Assembly: GCA_021790715.1 (NCBI GenBank)
Contig: JAJYGK010000038.1
Span: 1-50,934, forward strand
DNA length: 50,934 nucleotides
Source: Chloroflexota bacterium
GTDB taxonomy: Bacteria; Chloroflexota; Limnocylindria; Limnocylindrales; CSP1-4
Direction: 5' to 3'
In this document: positions 34,601 to 40,962 of the stretch, piece after piece
How the letters are laid out: every line of letters begins with the position of its first letter
Position numbering within the stretch: the stretch's first letter is position 1
Made by a program: the position numbers and the translations under genes
The notes under the pieces: generated by a model
The model's input: the letters and a program-made list of their open reading frames with translations, nothing else
Database searches by the model: none
Told to the model about the DNA's origin: nothing

Positions 34601-35273
34601 CGCCCTCGGCGCGGAACGCAACATCCGCGTCGCGAACTGCACGACGCCGGCGCAGTACTTCCACCTGCTTCGCGACCAGGCGCTCCGGAGCGTCGTGCGC
34701 CCGCTGGTCCTCATGACACCCAAGGGACTCCTGCGCCTTCCCGCCGCCACGTCGACGGTCCGGGAGCTCGCCGGGGGCGCGTTCGAACCGGTGCTCGACG
34801 ATCCGGCGCGCGTCGGGGATCGGGACGCCGTCCGGCGCGTCGTCCTCTGCAGCGGCCGGCTCTACTACGAGCTGACCGCTCCGGACGTCGCCGCGTCCGC
34901 ACCGGAGACGGCCGTCGTCCGCGTGGAGCTGCTCTACCCGTTCCCCGCGCGGGAGCTGCGCCAGGTGCTCCGCCGGTACCGCGCGCTCGAGACGGTCGTC
35001 TGGGCGCAGGAGGAGCCGCGCAACATGGGAGCGCGGAAGTTCATCGTGCCCGAACTGCGGGCGGTCGTCCCGGAGCGGATCCCGATCCTGGAGGTCTCGC
35101 GCCCCGAGCGCTCGGCGCCCGCCGAGGGCTACCACGCGGCGCACCGCGCGGCCGAGGCGCGGATCGTCCGGGAGGCGCTCGGATCGCCCGACCGACCGGC
35201 CGGGGCGCGCGACGGATCGGCCGGCTCGCACGTGAGGCCGGCCCGCCCGCACGAGGGCCCGGCCTCACGCTGA
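31668..35273 (+). CDS. kgd: Multifunctional 2-oxoglutarate dehydrogenase/decarboxylase E1 with E2-like domain (Kgd type)
   Basis: 1201 residues. After a short, probably flexible N-terminus, residues about 40-260 are a dihydrolipoyl acyltransferase catalytic domain (VPIQGVGARLVANMERS, with H237 in STYDHRVIQGAESG). From about 300 follows a full thiamine-diphosphate E1: GHRAARLDPLG, IGMAHRGRLNVLAHVVG, GDAALAGQGVVAETLNL, VANNQLGFT, and YAVQAPDALVLWEAQYGDFANAA in the transketolase half. This E2-E1 fusion is typical of mycobacterial KGD and relatives (about 1230 residues). It decarboxylates 2-oxoglutarate and can form succinyl-CoA with separate E2/E3. The start is GTG at 31668. The last nine bases overlap the opposing gene. 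Confidence 0.94.
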   Translation: MTSIEHDGGNAPHEAAHRTSPGDATTSLVATAGPGLRDGTREVPIQGVGARLVANMERSLSVPSATSFRDVPAAALQDARAAINAHIAPRRLSLTHLVAYAVAQAAAVHPAMTSAYREIDGRPHRLEPGRVHLGLAVDVEQRDGSRFLVVPVVHDAADLDFAEFAAAYDDLVERARSGALRPDDLAGGTITLTNPGTLGTTASVPRLMAGQGSIIATGAIRDPGSGPVMTITSTYDHRVIQGAESGRFLRTLDELLQGADGFYELAAGSLGASIGPTAGPGQTRTGAAAPRPVPGVAGIAPVTLADVAGAMALVRSFRQFGHRAARLDPLGSDPPGDPSLDPATWGLAPDALARIPASVLRVFVPGQALADVLPQLRRTYCGTMAFEVEHISSVEERTWLRRAIESGDFRTRPPVDERLRLLDRLTAVEAFELFLQRAYLGQKRFSIEGLDMLVPMLDELVGLASRAGTGAVEIGMAHRGRLNVLAHVVGVPYANILEEFERGHPSAEPDEAPGDETSDVKYHRGASGTVQAPGGEVRVSVSPNPSHLEAVDPVVEGRTRAEQTDRHATGAPRDTSRAVAVLVHGDAALAGQGVVAETLNLARLAGYTTGGTIHVVANNQLGFTVDPAAGRSTAYASDVAKGFDVPIVHVNADDPEACLSAIRLAVAYRELFHGDVLVDLVGYRRRGHNEEDEPAYTQPLQYERIASHPTVRARYLALLAAEGSVEAATGEAALAEAEGRLAGIRERLPKPPRRAAGAGDGTARPGDATPVPARPDGPEPARPAAIPAVPVETLRAINERLHAWPEGFTVHPKLVRQLDRRREALAPGGRIAWGHAEQLALGSLLLDGVPIRLTGQDTERGTFSQRHLVLHDARTGGRHTPLAALPGARASLELHDSPLSEYACLGFEYGYAVQAPDALVLWEAQYGDFANAAEVIIDQFIIAGLAKWGLTSRLVLLLPHGYEGQGPEHSSARLERYLALGAERNIRVANCTTPAQYFHLLRDQALRSVVRPLVLMTPKGLLRLPAATSTVRELAGGAFEPVLDDPARVGDRDAVRRVVLCSGRLYYELTAPDVAASAPETAVVRVELLYPFPARELRQVLRRYRALETVVWAQEEPRNMGARKFIVPELRAVVPERIPILEVSRPERSAPAEGYHAAHRAAEARIVREALGSPDRPAGARDGSAGSHVRPARPHEGPASR
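35231..35269. terminator. Bidirectional hairpin inside overlapping convergent gene ends
   Basis: CGTGAGGCCGG (35231-35241) and CCGGCCTCACG (35259-35269) make a perfect 11-bp stem with a 17-base loop. It lies in the last codons of kgd (+), and its right arm covers the stop of the opposing oxidoreductase gene (-). No T-tract follows on either strand. Confidence 0.6.
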
Positions 35274-36287
35274 GGCGGGGGCCAGCCTCACCGGCTCGCC
35301 GGCGGCGATCGACCGGTACGCGGCATCGACGATCTCGACGGCGCGCAACCCGTCCAGGCCGCTGACGGCCGGCTGACGCCGGTCGCGCACGGCCGCCACG
35401 AACTCCTCCAGCATGCCCCGGTCGGCGTCCGGTCCCCACGCCGGCCACGAGATCCCCGCCTCCCGCGTGCCGTAGACGGCCAGCCGCTGGCGGAATGCGT
35501 CGACCCGGATCGCCCCGCCCGTGCCGATCGCGTCGATCGAGAGGCCGCCCCACGTCGGGTACGAGCGCGGCTTGCTCCAGCTGCAGTCGATCGTCGCGAA
35601 CGCCCCGTTCGCGAAGCGCAGCGACACGAGGCCGCCGGTCTCCACGCGGTCGAAGCGCTCCTGCAGGATCCGGTTCGCCACGGCGTAGACCTCGACGACC
35701 TCGGCCCCCAGCATCCACCGGTACAGGTCGGCCAGGTGCACGACGTGGTCGGTGACGGCGCCGCCTCCCGATCGCGCAGGGTCGACGAACCAGGCGGCGT
35801 GCAGGTCCGGCATCGCGCCCGTGTTGACGCCCTCCATGCACACCACGTCGCCGAGACCACCCGCCTCGATCGTCGAACGGAGCGAGCGCAGGGCCGGGTT
35901 CCAGCGTGACGGGAACGCCGTCATGAGGAGGACGCCGGCCCGCTCGCAGGCATCCACGATGGCGCGCGCGTCGTCGACCGTGGTCGCGAGCGGCTTCTCG
36001 CAGAGGACGTGGACGCCGGCCGATGCCGCCTCCTCCACGAGCGCGCGGTGCTCGGCGTTGGGTGCCGTGATGACGACGCCGTCGACCTCGCGCAGCAGCG
36101 CGCCGACGGAGTCGAAGCCGGTCGTGCCCGCGCCGGCCGCCGCGGATGACGCCCGGGACGGGTCCGCATCCCAGATGCCGGCGAGGTCCACGCCGGGCAT
36201 GGCCGCGAGCAGCGGCACGTAGGCGCCCGCGTGCACGTGCTCCATCGAGAGGACGCCGATGCGGACGCTTCGTTCGTCGCCGGCCAT
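35265..36287 (-). CDS. Gfo/Idh/MocA family oxidoreductase
   Basis: 340 residues. The N-terminal Rossmann domain (RIGVLSMEHVHAGAYVPLLA) lacks the usual GxGxxG and reads VLSMEHVHAG instead, followed by ITAPNAEH and the family motif CEKPLA. The C-terminal domain has GGGAVTDHVVHLADLYRWM, the conserved GG...H helix. It probably oxidises or reduces a sugar, inositol or related polyol with NAD(P). The ATG at 36287 overlaps the stop of the upstream paralogue (TGATG); GGAGG lies 7 bases upstream. The two paralogues are about the same length but clearly diverged. The 3' end overlaps kgd tail-to-tail by nine bases. Confidence 0.85.
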   Translation of the reverse strand: MAGDERSVRIGVLSMEHVHAGAYVPLLAAMPGVDLAGIWDADPSRASSAAAGAGTTGFDSVGALLREVDGVVITAPNAEHRALVEEAASAGVHVLCEKPLATTVDDARAIVDACERAGVLLMTAFPSRWNPALRSLRSTIEAGGLGDVVCMEGVNTGAMPDLHAAWFVDPARSGGGAVTDHVVHLADLYRWMLGAEVVEVYAVANRILQERFDRVETGGLVSLRFANGAFATIDCSWSKPRSYPTWGGLSIDAIGTGGAIRVDAFRQRLAVYGTREAGISWPAWGPDADRGMLEEFVAAVRDRRQPAVSGLDGLRAVEIVDAAYRSIAAGEPVRLAPASA

Positions 36288-37300
36288 CACGCTGCCTCCG
36301 TTCGCTCGAGCCGCACCACGCGCCCGCCCTGGTGCGCGGATTCGTCCGCGGCCAGCGCCACGCGCAGCGTCTCGAGGGCATCCCGGGCGCTGGTCCGCGT
36401 CGGCGTGCCGTCGAGGATGGATCGGGCGAAGGCCGCCAGCTCCAGGCGGAACGGGTCGCCGTTGAGCGACGTGTCGGCGAGGGCCGTGGTGCCGCCCGCG
36501 TCCGTCCCGGAGAGGAGCGACGGGGTGATCGGTGCCGTGAGCGCGGAGTCGTGCTCGATCAGGCCGTGCGACCCGGCGATCTCGAAGGCGGTGTGGAAGG
36601 TGGGCGGCGCGTACGCCCAGGACGCCGAGACGTGGCTGATCGCCCCGGACTCGTGCGTCAGGATCGCCATGGCGTGGTCGATCCCTGCCTCCGGCCGCTC
36701 CACGCCGGCCGAGCGGCACTGCACGGTGGCCACCTCGCCCGCCACCCATCGCGCGTAGTCGAGGTCGTGGATCATCAGGTCGAGGACGATCCCCCCCGAC
36801 TTCGCGTGATCGAAGAACCAGTGGCCCGCGGGCTGGCGCGGCCGGAAGCTGGAGCGCGTCAGCCGCAGGACCGCCGGATCGCCGATGGCACCGGCGAGGA
36901 CCGCGTCGCGCGCCGCGACGTACTCGGGGAAGAAGCGCACGACGTGGCCGACCAGCAGGCGCACGCCCGCCGCCGAGGCCGCCTCGACCATCGCCTCCGC
37001 GTCCGCGAGCGTCCGGGCCATGGGCTTCTCGCAGACGACGTGGCGCCCCGCCCGGGCCGCCGCGACCGCGATCCCGGCGTGGAGATGCGTCGGCGTGCAG
37101 ACGTCGACGACGTCGACGGCGTCGAACAGCGCCTCGAGCGTCGTGACGGGCCGGGCACCGAACCGCGCGGCCAGGCCGGCGGCGCGTGCCTCGTCCACGT
37201 CGTAGACCACGGCCGGGATCCCCTCGGCCGTCCAGGCCGCCAGGTGGGTCTCGCCGATGAACCCCGTGCCGGCGACGCCGACACGCAGCCGCCCTGTCAC
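36287..37300 (-). CDS. Gfo/Idh/MocA family oxidoreductase
   Basis: 337 residues. The Rossmann fold is intact (VGVAGTGFIGETHLAAW). It has CTPTHLHAG, the signature VCEKPMARTLADAE with the catalytic-region lysine, and SGGIVLDLMIHDLDYARW with the conserved histidine and aspartate of the substrate site. It is likely a myo-inositol or sugar dehydrogenase; which substrate is not clear. The start is GTG at 37300 with GGGGGAG directly before it. It is the first of two paralogues translated in tandem, a common arrangement in polyol or sugar-acid catabolism, but no transporter or isomerase accompanies them here. Confidence 0.87.
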   Translation of the reverse strand: MTGRLRVGVAGTGFIGETHLAAWTAEGIPAVVYDVDEARAAGLAARFGARPVTTLEALFDAVDVVDVCTPTHLHAGIAVAAARAGRHVVCEKPMARTLADAEAMVEAASAAGVRLLVGHVVRFFPEYVAARDAVLAGAIGDPAVLRLTRSSFRPRQPAGHWFFDHAKSGGIVLDLMIHDLDYARWVAGEVATVQCRSAGVERPEAGIDHAMAILTHESGAISHVSASWAYAPPTFHTAFEIAGSHGLIEHDSALTAPITPSLLSGTDAGGTTALADTSLNGDPFRLELAAFARSILDGTPTRTSARDALETLRVALAADESAHQGGRVVRLERTEAA

Positions 37301-37356
37301 TCCCCCACGACGGACGTCGCGCTGATCGCCACTCGTGCCGCTCCTGTGCTCGATCG

Positions 37357-37393
37357 TCGGGAAGGGCCGCCCCGGTCGGGCGGCCCTTCCCGA
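37357..37393 (-). terminator. 16-bp perfect hairpin after the HAD gene
   Basis: TCGGGAAGGGCCGCCC (37357-37372) and GGGCGGCCCTTCCCGA (37378-37393) pair over 16 bases with a 5-base loop. It lies 42 bases beyond the HAD-gene stop and before the Gfo/Idh start. No T-tract follows. It is the strongest hairpin in the window. Confidence 0.7.
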
Positions 37394-37434
37394 TCATAGC
37401 CACGGCGCCGCCCGTGGAGGCGGCCGTCGTGCAT

Positions 37435-38112
37435 CTACGCGGGCCGGGCCGCCACCGGCAGCCCGAGTCGCACGAGGTCGTGCCGCAGCGTCGCGGGATC
37501 GGCGAAGCGGAGCGCGACCATGCCCAGTGCCGCAGCGACGGCGACGTTGGCGGGGGAATCGTCGACGTACACGGTCGTCGACGGCTCGAGCCCGTGGCGA
37601 TCCAGCAGCGCGCGGAACATCGCCGGGTCCGGCTTGATCGTGCCGAGCTCGCCGGAGATCACGATGTCGTCGAACCACGACAGGAACGCGAAGTGCAGGC
37701 GGGCGATCGGGAACTTGGCGGCGGACCAGTTGCTGAGCGCATAGATCGGGAGACCGGCGCCGCGCAGCTCGCCCAGGACGTCCACGGTCCCGCGGATCGG
37801 CCCGCCGAGCATCTCCTCCCAGCGGCGGTCGAATGCGACGATCAGGTCGCGCGACTCCGGGTGGCGGGACGCGAGCTCGGCCACCGCCTCGTCCCACGGA
37901 CGCCCGGCGTCCTGCCGGGCGTTCCACTCCGGGGTGCACACCTCCGACAGGAATCGCTCCATGGCCGCCTCGTCGCCGGCGAACAGGCGCCGGTACAGGT
38001 GGCGCGGATCCCAGTCGATCAGGACGCCGCCCAGGTCGAAGACGGCCGCCGTGATCGGGACCCCGGACTCCGTCGCGCGCACTCGACCCGTCGTGCGGAC
38101 GCGATCCGTCAT
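37435..38112 (-). CDS. HAD superfamily hydrolase (subfamily IA, YihX/haloacid dehalogenase-like)
   Basis: 225 residues. Motif I is VFDLGGVLIDWDP with nucleophile D26 and glycine at nucleophile+2, as in YihX-type and dehalogenase-type members. Motif II is ALSNWS, motif III is GTIKPDPAMF with the conserved lysine, and motif IV is YVDDSPANV. It probably dephosphorylates a small metabolite. The ATG at 38112 overlaps the DUF3037 gene stop (ATGA), making a three-gene operon with the HipA-like kinase. A kinase and a phosphatase in one operon may be functionally linked, but this is only inference. Confidence 0.88.
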   Translation of the reverse strand: MTDRVRTTGRVRATESGVPITAAVFDLGGVLIDWDPRHLYRRLFAGDEAAMERFLSEVCTPEWNARQDAGRPWDEAVAELASRHPESRDLIVAFDRRWEEMLGGPIRGTVDVLGELRGAGLPIYALSNWSAAKFPIARLHFAFLSWFDDIVISGELGTIKPDPAMFRALLDRHGLEPSTTVYVDDSPANVAVAAALGMVALRFADPATLRHDLVRLGLPVAARPA

Positions 38113-38627
38113 GCAGGGCCGCCCGGCGCGTCGCAGGCCGGCGTGGCGACGAGTTCGTCGAACAGGTGTCCGAGTGTCGCGGCGGGATCGTCGGTGAGCC
38201 CGGTGTGGACCTCCGACCGCTGGACGACGGTGCTGCTCGGCGAGGCCAGCCAGTGGAAGCGCTCGGGCTTCGCCATCCGGGCGATCGGGCCGGCCGACGC
38301 GTCCCCGGCGGCGACACGGACGATCGCGTCGAGCTGGGCGCGCACCTCGTCCGCATCGCAGTCGGGCGAGAGGGCCGCCAGGCGGGCGGCGTCCAGGTGG
38401 GCGCGCGCCCCCAGGAACCGCAGCGGGCGGGACCAGAGCACGATGCCGGCGTTGATGTACTCGCCGCGCTCGACGCGGGGGACCACCCGGAGCACCACGT
38501 AGGCGAACGGGCTGCGCGCGGATGCGAGCGCGCCCCGCGCACGGGCGGGGGCGACTGCCGGGTCGGGGGCGGCTGCCGGTTCCCGGGACGGGGCCTCCTT
38601 CGCGGACCTACGCGGCGAGGCGCCCAC
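38109..38627 (-). CDS. DUF3037 domain protein
   Basis: 172 residues. After a 38-residue Pro/Ala-rich N-terminus the DUF3037 core is seen: FAYVVLRVVPRVERGEYINAGIVLW, then a middle helix and the C-terminal FHWLASPSSTVVQRSEVHTGLT. DUF3037 proteins are commonly encoded beside HipA-like kinases, as here; no biochemical role is known to me. The start is GTG at 38627, where GGAGG stands 6 bases upstream. This start lies 20 bases inside the HipA-like gene. A frame open to 38831 is only a shadow. Confidence 0.82.
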   Translation of the reverse strand: MGASPRRSAKEAPSREPAAAPDPAVAPARARGALASARSPFAYVVLRVVPRVERGEYINAGIVLWSRPLRFLGARAHLDAARLAALSPDCDADEVRAQLDAIVRVAAGDASAGPIARMAKPERFHWLASPSSTVVQRSEVHTGLTDDPAATLGHLFDELVATPACDAPGGPA

Positions 38628-39387
38628 GATCGGCCTCCTCCACGAACGCGCGCGGCGCCGCGAGGCGGCGCTCGATGTAGTCGACGTAGGCGCGGCGGTG
38701 GGCAGCGGCGTCCGGCAGCCCCGGTTCTGCCGGGAGCCACTCGTCCGGGACGCCGGCCAGGATCGAGGCCAGCAGCGCGCGATCCAGCCGCGGCGCAAGG
38801 CGTTCGTCGGCGTCGCGGATCGCGGACGCATACGGGAGCAGGACGTGGTCGCGGCTCTGGGGGAACGGCCGCCCGGCGTGGACGATCGCGTCCCGCCAGG
38901 TGTGGTGGATGTACAGCGCGGAGCCGTGGTCGATCAACCAGAGGCGGCGGTGCCACACGAGCAGGTTGGTGTTGCGGGCCGTGCGATCGACATTCGTGAG
39001 GAGGGCATCGAACCACACGACGTCTGCCGCCAGGTCCGGGTCCGGGACGAAGCCCGCGGCCGGATCGAACCCGAGCGCCCCGGGCAGGAAGTCGAGGCCG
39101 ACATTGAGGCCGGCGCTCCGGTCCAGGAGATCGCGGATCTCGGAGTCGGGCTCCGCCGACGCGAGCGCGGGATCGAGATCGACCAGCACGAGCTCCGGCA
39201 CGAGCAGGCCCAGGGCACGGCCGATCTCCCCGGCCACCAGCTCCGCGACGAGCGCCTTCGTGCCGTGTCCGGCGCCGCGGAACTTGACCACGTACAGCCC
39301 GTCGTCGTCCGCCTCGACGATCGCGGGCAGGGAGCCGCCCTCGCGGAGCGGGGCGACGTAGCGCGTGGCGGTCACGAGGCGGGACAT
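38608..39387 (-). CDS. HipA-like kinase family protein
   Basis: 259 residues, compared with about 440 for HipA of E. coli. It lacks the HipA N-terminal subdomain and has only the kinase-like core. K35 (YVVKFRG) may bind ATP, the catalytic-loop analogue is D134 (TNVDRTARNTN) and the metal-binding DFG analogue is D153 (LIDHGSAL). Its small size and DUF3037 neighbour are typical of a stand-alone family distinct from the HipBA toxin-antitoxin system; no HipB-type regulator is encoded here. The ATG at 39387 lies six bases after TAGACT, so its mRNA is probably leaderless. Confidence 0.8.
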   Translation of the reverse strand: MSRLVTATRYVAPLREGGSLPAIVEADDDGLYVVKFRGAGHGTKALVAELVAGEIGRALGLLVPELVLVDLDPALASAEPDSEIRDLLDRSAGLNVGLDFLPGALGFDPAAGFVPDPDLAADVVWFDALLTNVDRTARNTNLLVWHRRLWLIDHGSALYIHHTWRDAIVHAGRPFPQSRDHVLLPYASAIRDADERLAPRLDRALLASILAGVPDEWLPAEPGLPDAAAHRRAYVDYIERRLAAPRAFVEEADRGRLAA

Positions 39388-39393
39388 GCGGAG

Positions 39394-39399
39394 AGTCTA
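39394..39399 (-). promoter_or_regulatory. -10 box of a leaderless promoter for the HipA-like operon
   Basis: On the minus strand TAGACT is followed by CTCCGC and the ATG at 39387. This is the six-base spacing seen at mccB, mccA and two membrane-protein genes. Confidence 0.65.
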
Positions 39400-39509
39400 G
39401 GGGACCGCGGCGGGTCCGCAGGCCCGCCCGCGGCCGAGAGCGGCGTGCGGCCCACCGGTCCGTGCGGCCACCGGCCGGTGCGGCCGGCGACGCGGCAGCG
39501 AGCCCGGGC

Positions 39510-39803
39510 CTACCGGGCAGGCGCCGATCCGGGGCGCTCCTCGAGTCGCCCGGCGAGCCGCCCGATCGCCTCCGCGCGGGCCGCCGGATCGCGCCCAGCG
39601 AGCGCCAGGCCGAGGAGGAACGACGTGATCGGGGCGGCGATCCGTTCGCTCCGGTGCGCCGCGATCCGCGCCATCTCCAGCAGCGCACGCTGCTCGTCGC
39701 GCGTGACGACGGGCGCCTCCGTGCCGGCCGCCACGAGCTCGTCGCGCACCGCGTCGAGCCACTCGTCGAGTCGCAGCCCGCCGGACGTCTCCGAACGTTC
39801 CAT
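39510..39803 (-). CDS. DUF6457 domain protein
   Basis: 97 residues, mostly helical. The core LDEWLDAVRDELVAAG, then EQRALLEMARIAAHRSERIAAPITSFLLGLALAG matches the DUF6457 pattern (helix, ARxAAHxxxRxxAPxTxFLxG). These short proteins are often found near molybdenum-cofactor and formate-dehydrogenase genes, and here fdhD and a molybdoenzyme lie across the divergent promoter. That suggests a role in Mo cofactor handling; function is unproven. The start is the ATG at 39803 with GGGGGA 5 bases upstream; the longer open frame to 40040 is not supported. Confidence 0.75.
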   Translation of the reverse strand: MERSETSGGLRLDEWLDAVRDELVAAGTEAPVVTRDEQRALLEMARIAAHRSERIAAPITSFLLGLALAGRDPAARAEAIGRLAGRLEERPGSAPAR

Positions 39804-40112
39804 AGCTGTCCCCCTTGCCTGCGGCATCGGACCGCACGGCGGCGCCGGCGCCGGAGATCCGGCCGGGCGGTGGACCCGGCCGGGATCGGCGGACGGTCGC
39901 CCGCGCGGGTGGGCCATTCTCGCACCCCGGCCGCGCCGGGCGACGGAACCGACCCGTGGAACCGCGGCGTCGCCCCCGGCGGCGGGTGACGGGCCCCACC
40001 GGCCGGCCCGATCCGCCACGAGCGGTATAGTCGCGGGCACCGCCGCCCCGCACCGGCGACGGCTGTCGCGGACACGATCGCCCGCTCAGGCCACGCATCC
40101 CGAGGAAGTGCC
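39804..40112. other. Divergent intergenic region (309 bases)
   Basis: It lies between the DUF6457 gene (-) and fdhD (+). The only clear signal is TATAGT at 40026-40031, a good -10 for fdhD. I see no gene and no conspicuous repeat. Confidence 0.5.
40026..40031 (+). promoter_or_regulatory. -10 box of fdhD
   Basis: TATAGT, five of six matches to the -10 consensus, standing in GC-rich sequence 82 bases before the GTG at 40113. The leader contains GAGGAAG just before the start. No obvious -35 is present. Confidence 0.6.
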
Positions 40113-40961
40113 GTGCACGTCAGGCTCTCCTCGCCGAGCCGGGACATCGTCGAGACGCGGACGCTCGCCGTCCGTGGTCTCGCCGCGCGCGTCCGACCGG
40201 ACGCGCTGGCCGGCGAGGAACCCATGGAGATCCGGGCCGCGGGCCCGGATCAGGCACCGGTGCCGGTCGCCGTGACGATGCGGACGCCCGGCCACGACGA
40301 GGAGCTGGCGGCGGGCTTCCTCGTGACGGAGGGACTCGTCGCCCCCGGCGAGATCGCCGGCTTCGAGCTCGGCGACCCGGCGGCGGTCGCCAGGCCAGAC
40401 AACGTCATCACGGTCCGCCTCCGGAGCCGGTTCGATTCCACTGCCGTCGCCACCAGGAACTTCGCCGCGACGGCGAGCTGCGGAATCTGCGGCAAGGCGT
40501 CGCTCGATGCCGTCGAAACGCGATGCGAGCGGCTGGGCCCGGGGCCGAGCGTGTCCCGGGACACGATCGTCGCCCTCCCCGCGGCGCTGCGGGCGGCGCA
40601 GGAGGCATTCGAGGCGACGGGCGGGCTGCACGCGGCAGGCCTGTTCGACGCCGCCGGCCGGCTGCAGGGCATCCGGGAGGATGTCGGCCGCCACAACGCG
40701 CTCGACAAGCTGGTCGGAGCGATGGCGCTGGCGGATGGCCTGCCGCTCGCCACGGCCGTGCTCCTCGTCTCCGGACGCGTGAGCTTCGAGATCGTGCAGA
40801 AGGCCGCGATGGCCGGGATCCCGGTGACGTGCGCCGTGTCGGCGCCGACCGACCTGGCCGTCGAGGCGGCCGAACGTTTCGGCATGACGCTGGTCGGGTT
40901 CCTGCGCGGGGACGGGTTCAACGTCTACGCGCATCCCGAGCGCATCGCACTGGAGGTCTGA
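40113..40961 (+). CDS. fdhD: Formate dehydrogenase accessory sulfurtransferase FdhD
   Basis: 282 residues. The swinging-loop cysteines C123 and C126 are in ATASCGICGK. Other conserved segments are EEPMEIR, HDEELAAGFLVTEGLV, EDVGRHNALDKLVG and SGRVSFEIVQKAAMAGIP. FdhD carries sulfur from a cysteine desulfurase to the Mo-bis-MGD cofactor, a step required for active formate dehydrogenase. The GTG start is preceded by GAGGAAG; the stop lies one base before the molybdoenzyme ATG. The neighbour is therefore probably its client. Confidence 0.96.
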   Translation: MHVRLSSPSRDIVETRTLAVRGLAARVRPDALAGEEPMEIRAAGPDQAPVPVAVTMRTPGHDEELAAGFLVTEGLVAPGEIAGFELGDPAAVARPDNVITVRLRSRFDSTAVATRNFAATASCGICGKASLDAVETRCERLGPGPSVSRDTIVALPAALRAAQEAFEATGGLHAAGLFDAAGRLQGIREDVGRHNALDKLVGAMALADGLPLATAVLLVSGRVSFEIVQKAAMAGIPVTCAVSAPTDLAVEAAERFGMTLVGFLRGDGFNVYAHPERIALEV

Positions 40962-40962
40962 G

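Noticed and set aside
37301..37403. Apparent fusion of two Gfo/Idh proteins in one 712-codon frame (35265-37403)
   Set aside because: Only the last 340 codons are real; the upstream part reads the first oxidoreductase gene in the wrong frame.
38608..39387. HipBA toxin-antitoxin system
   Set aside because: There is no HipB-like DNA-binding protein beside it, and the kinase is short and paired with DUF3037; it is not a classic toxin locus.
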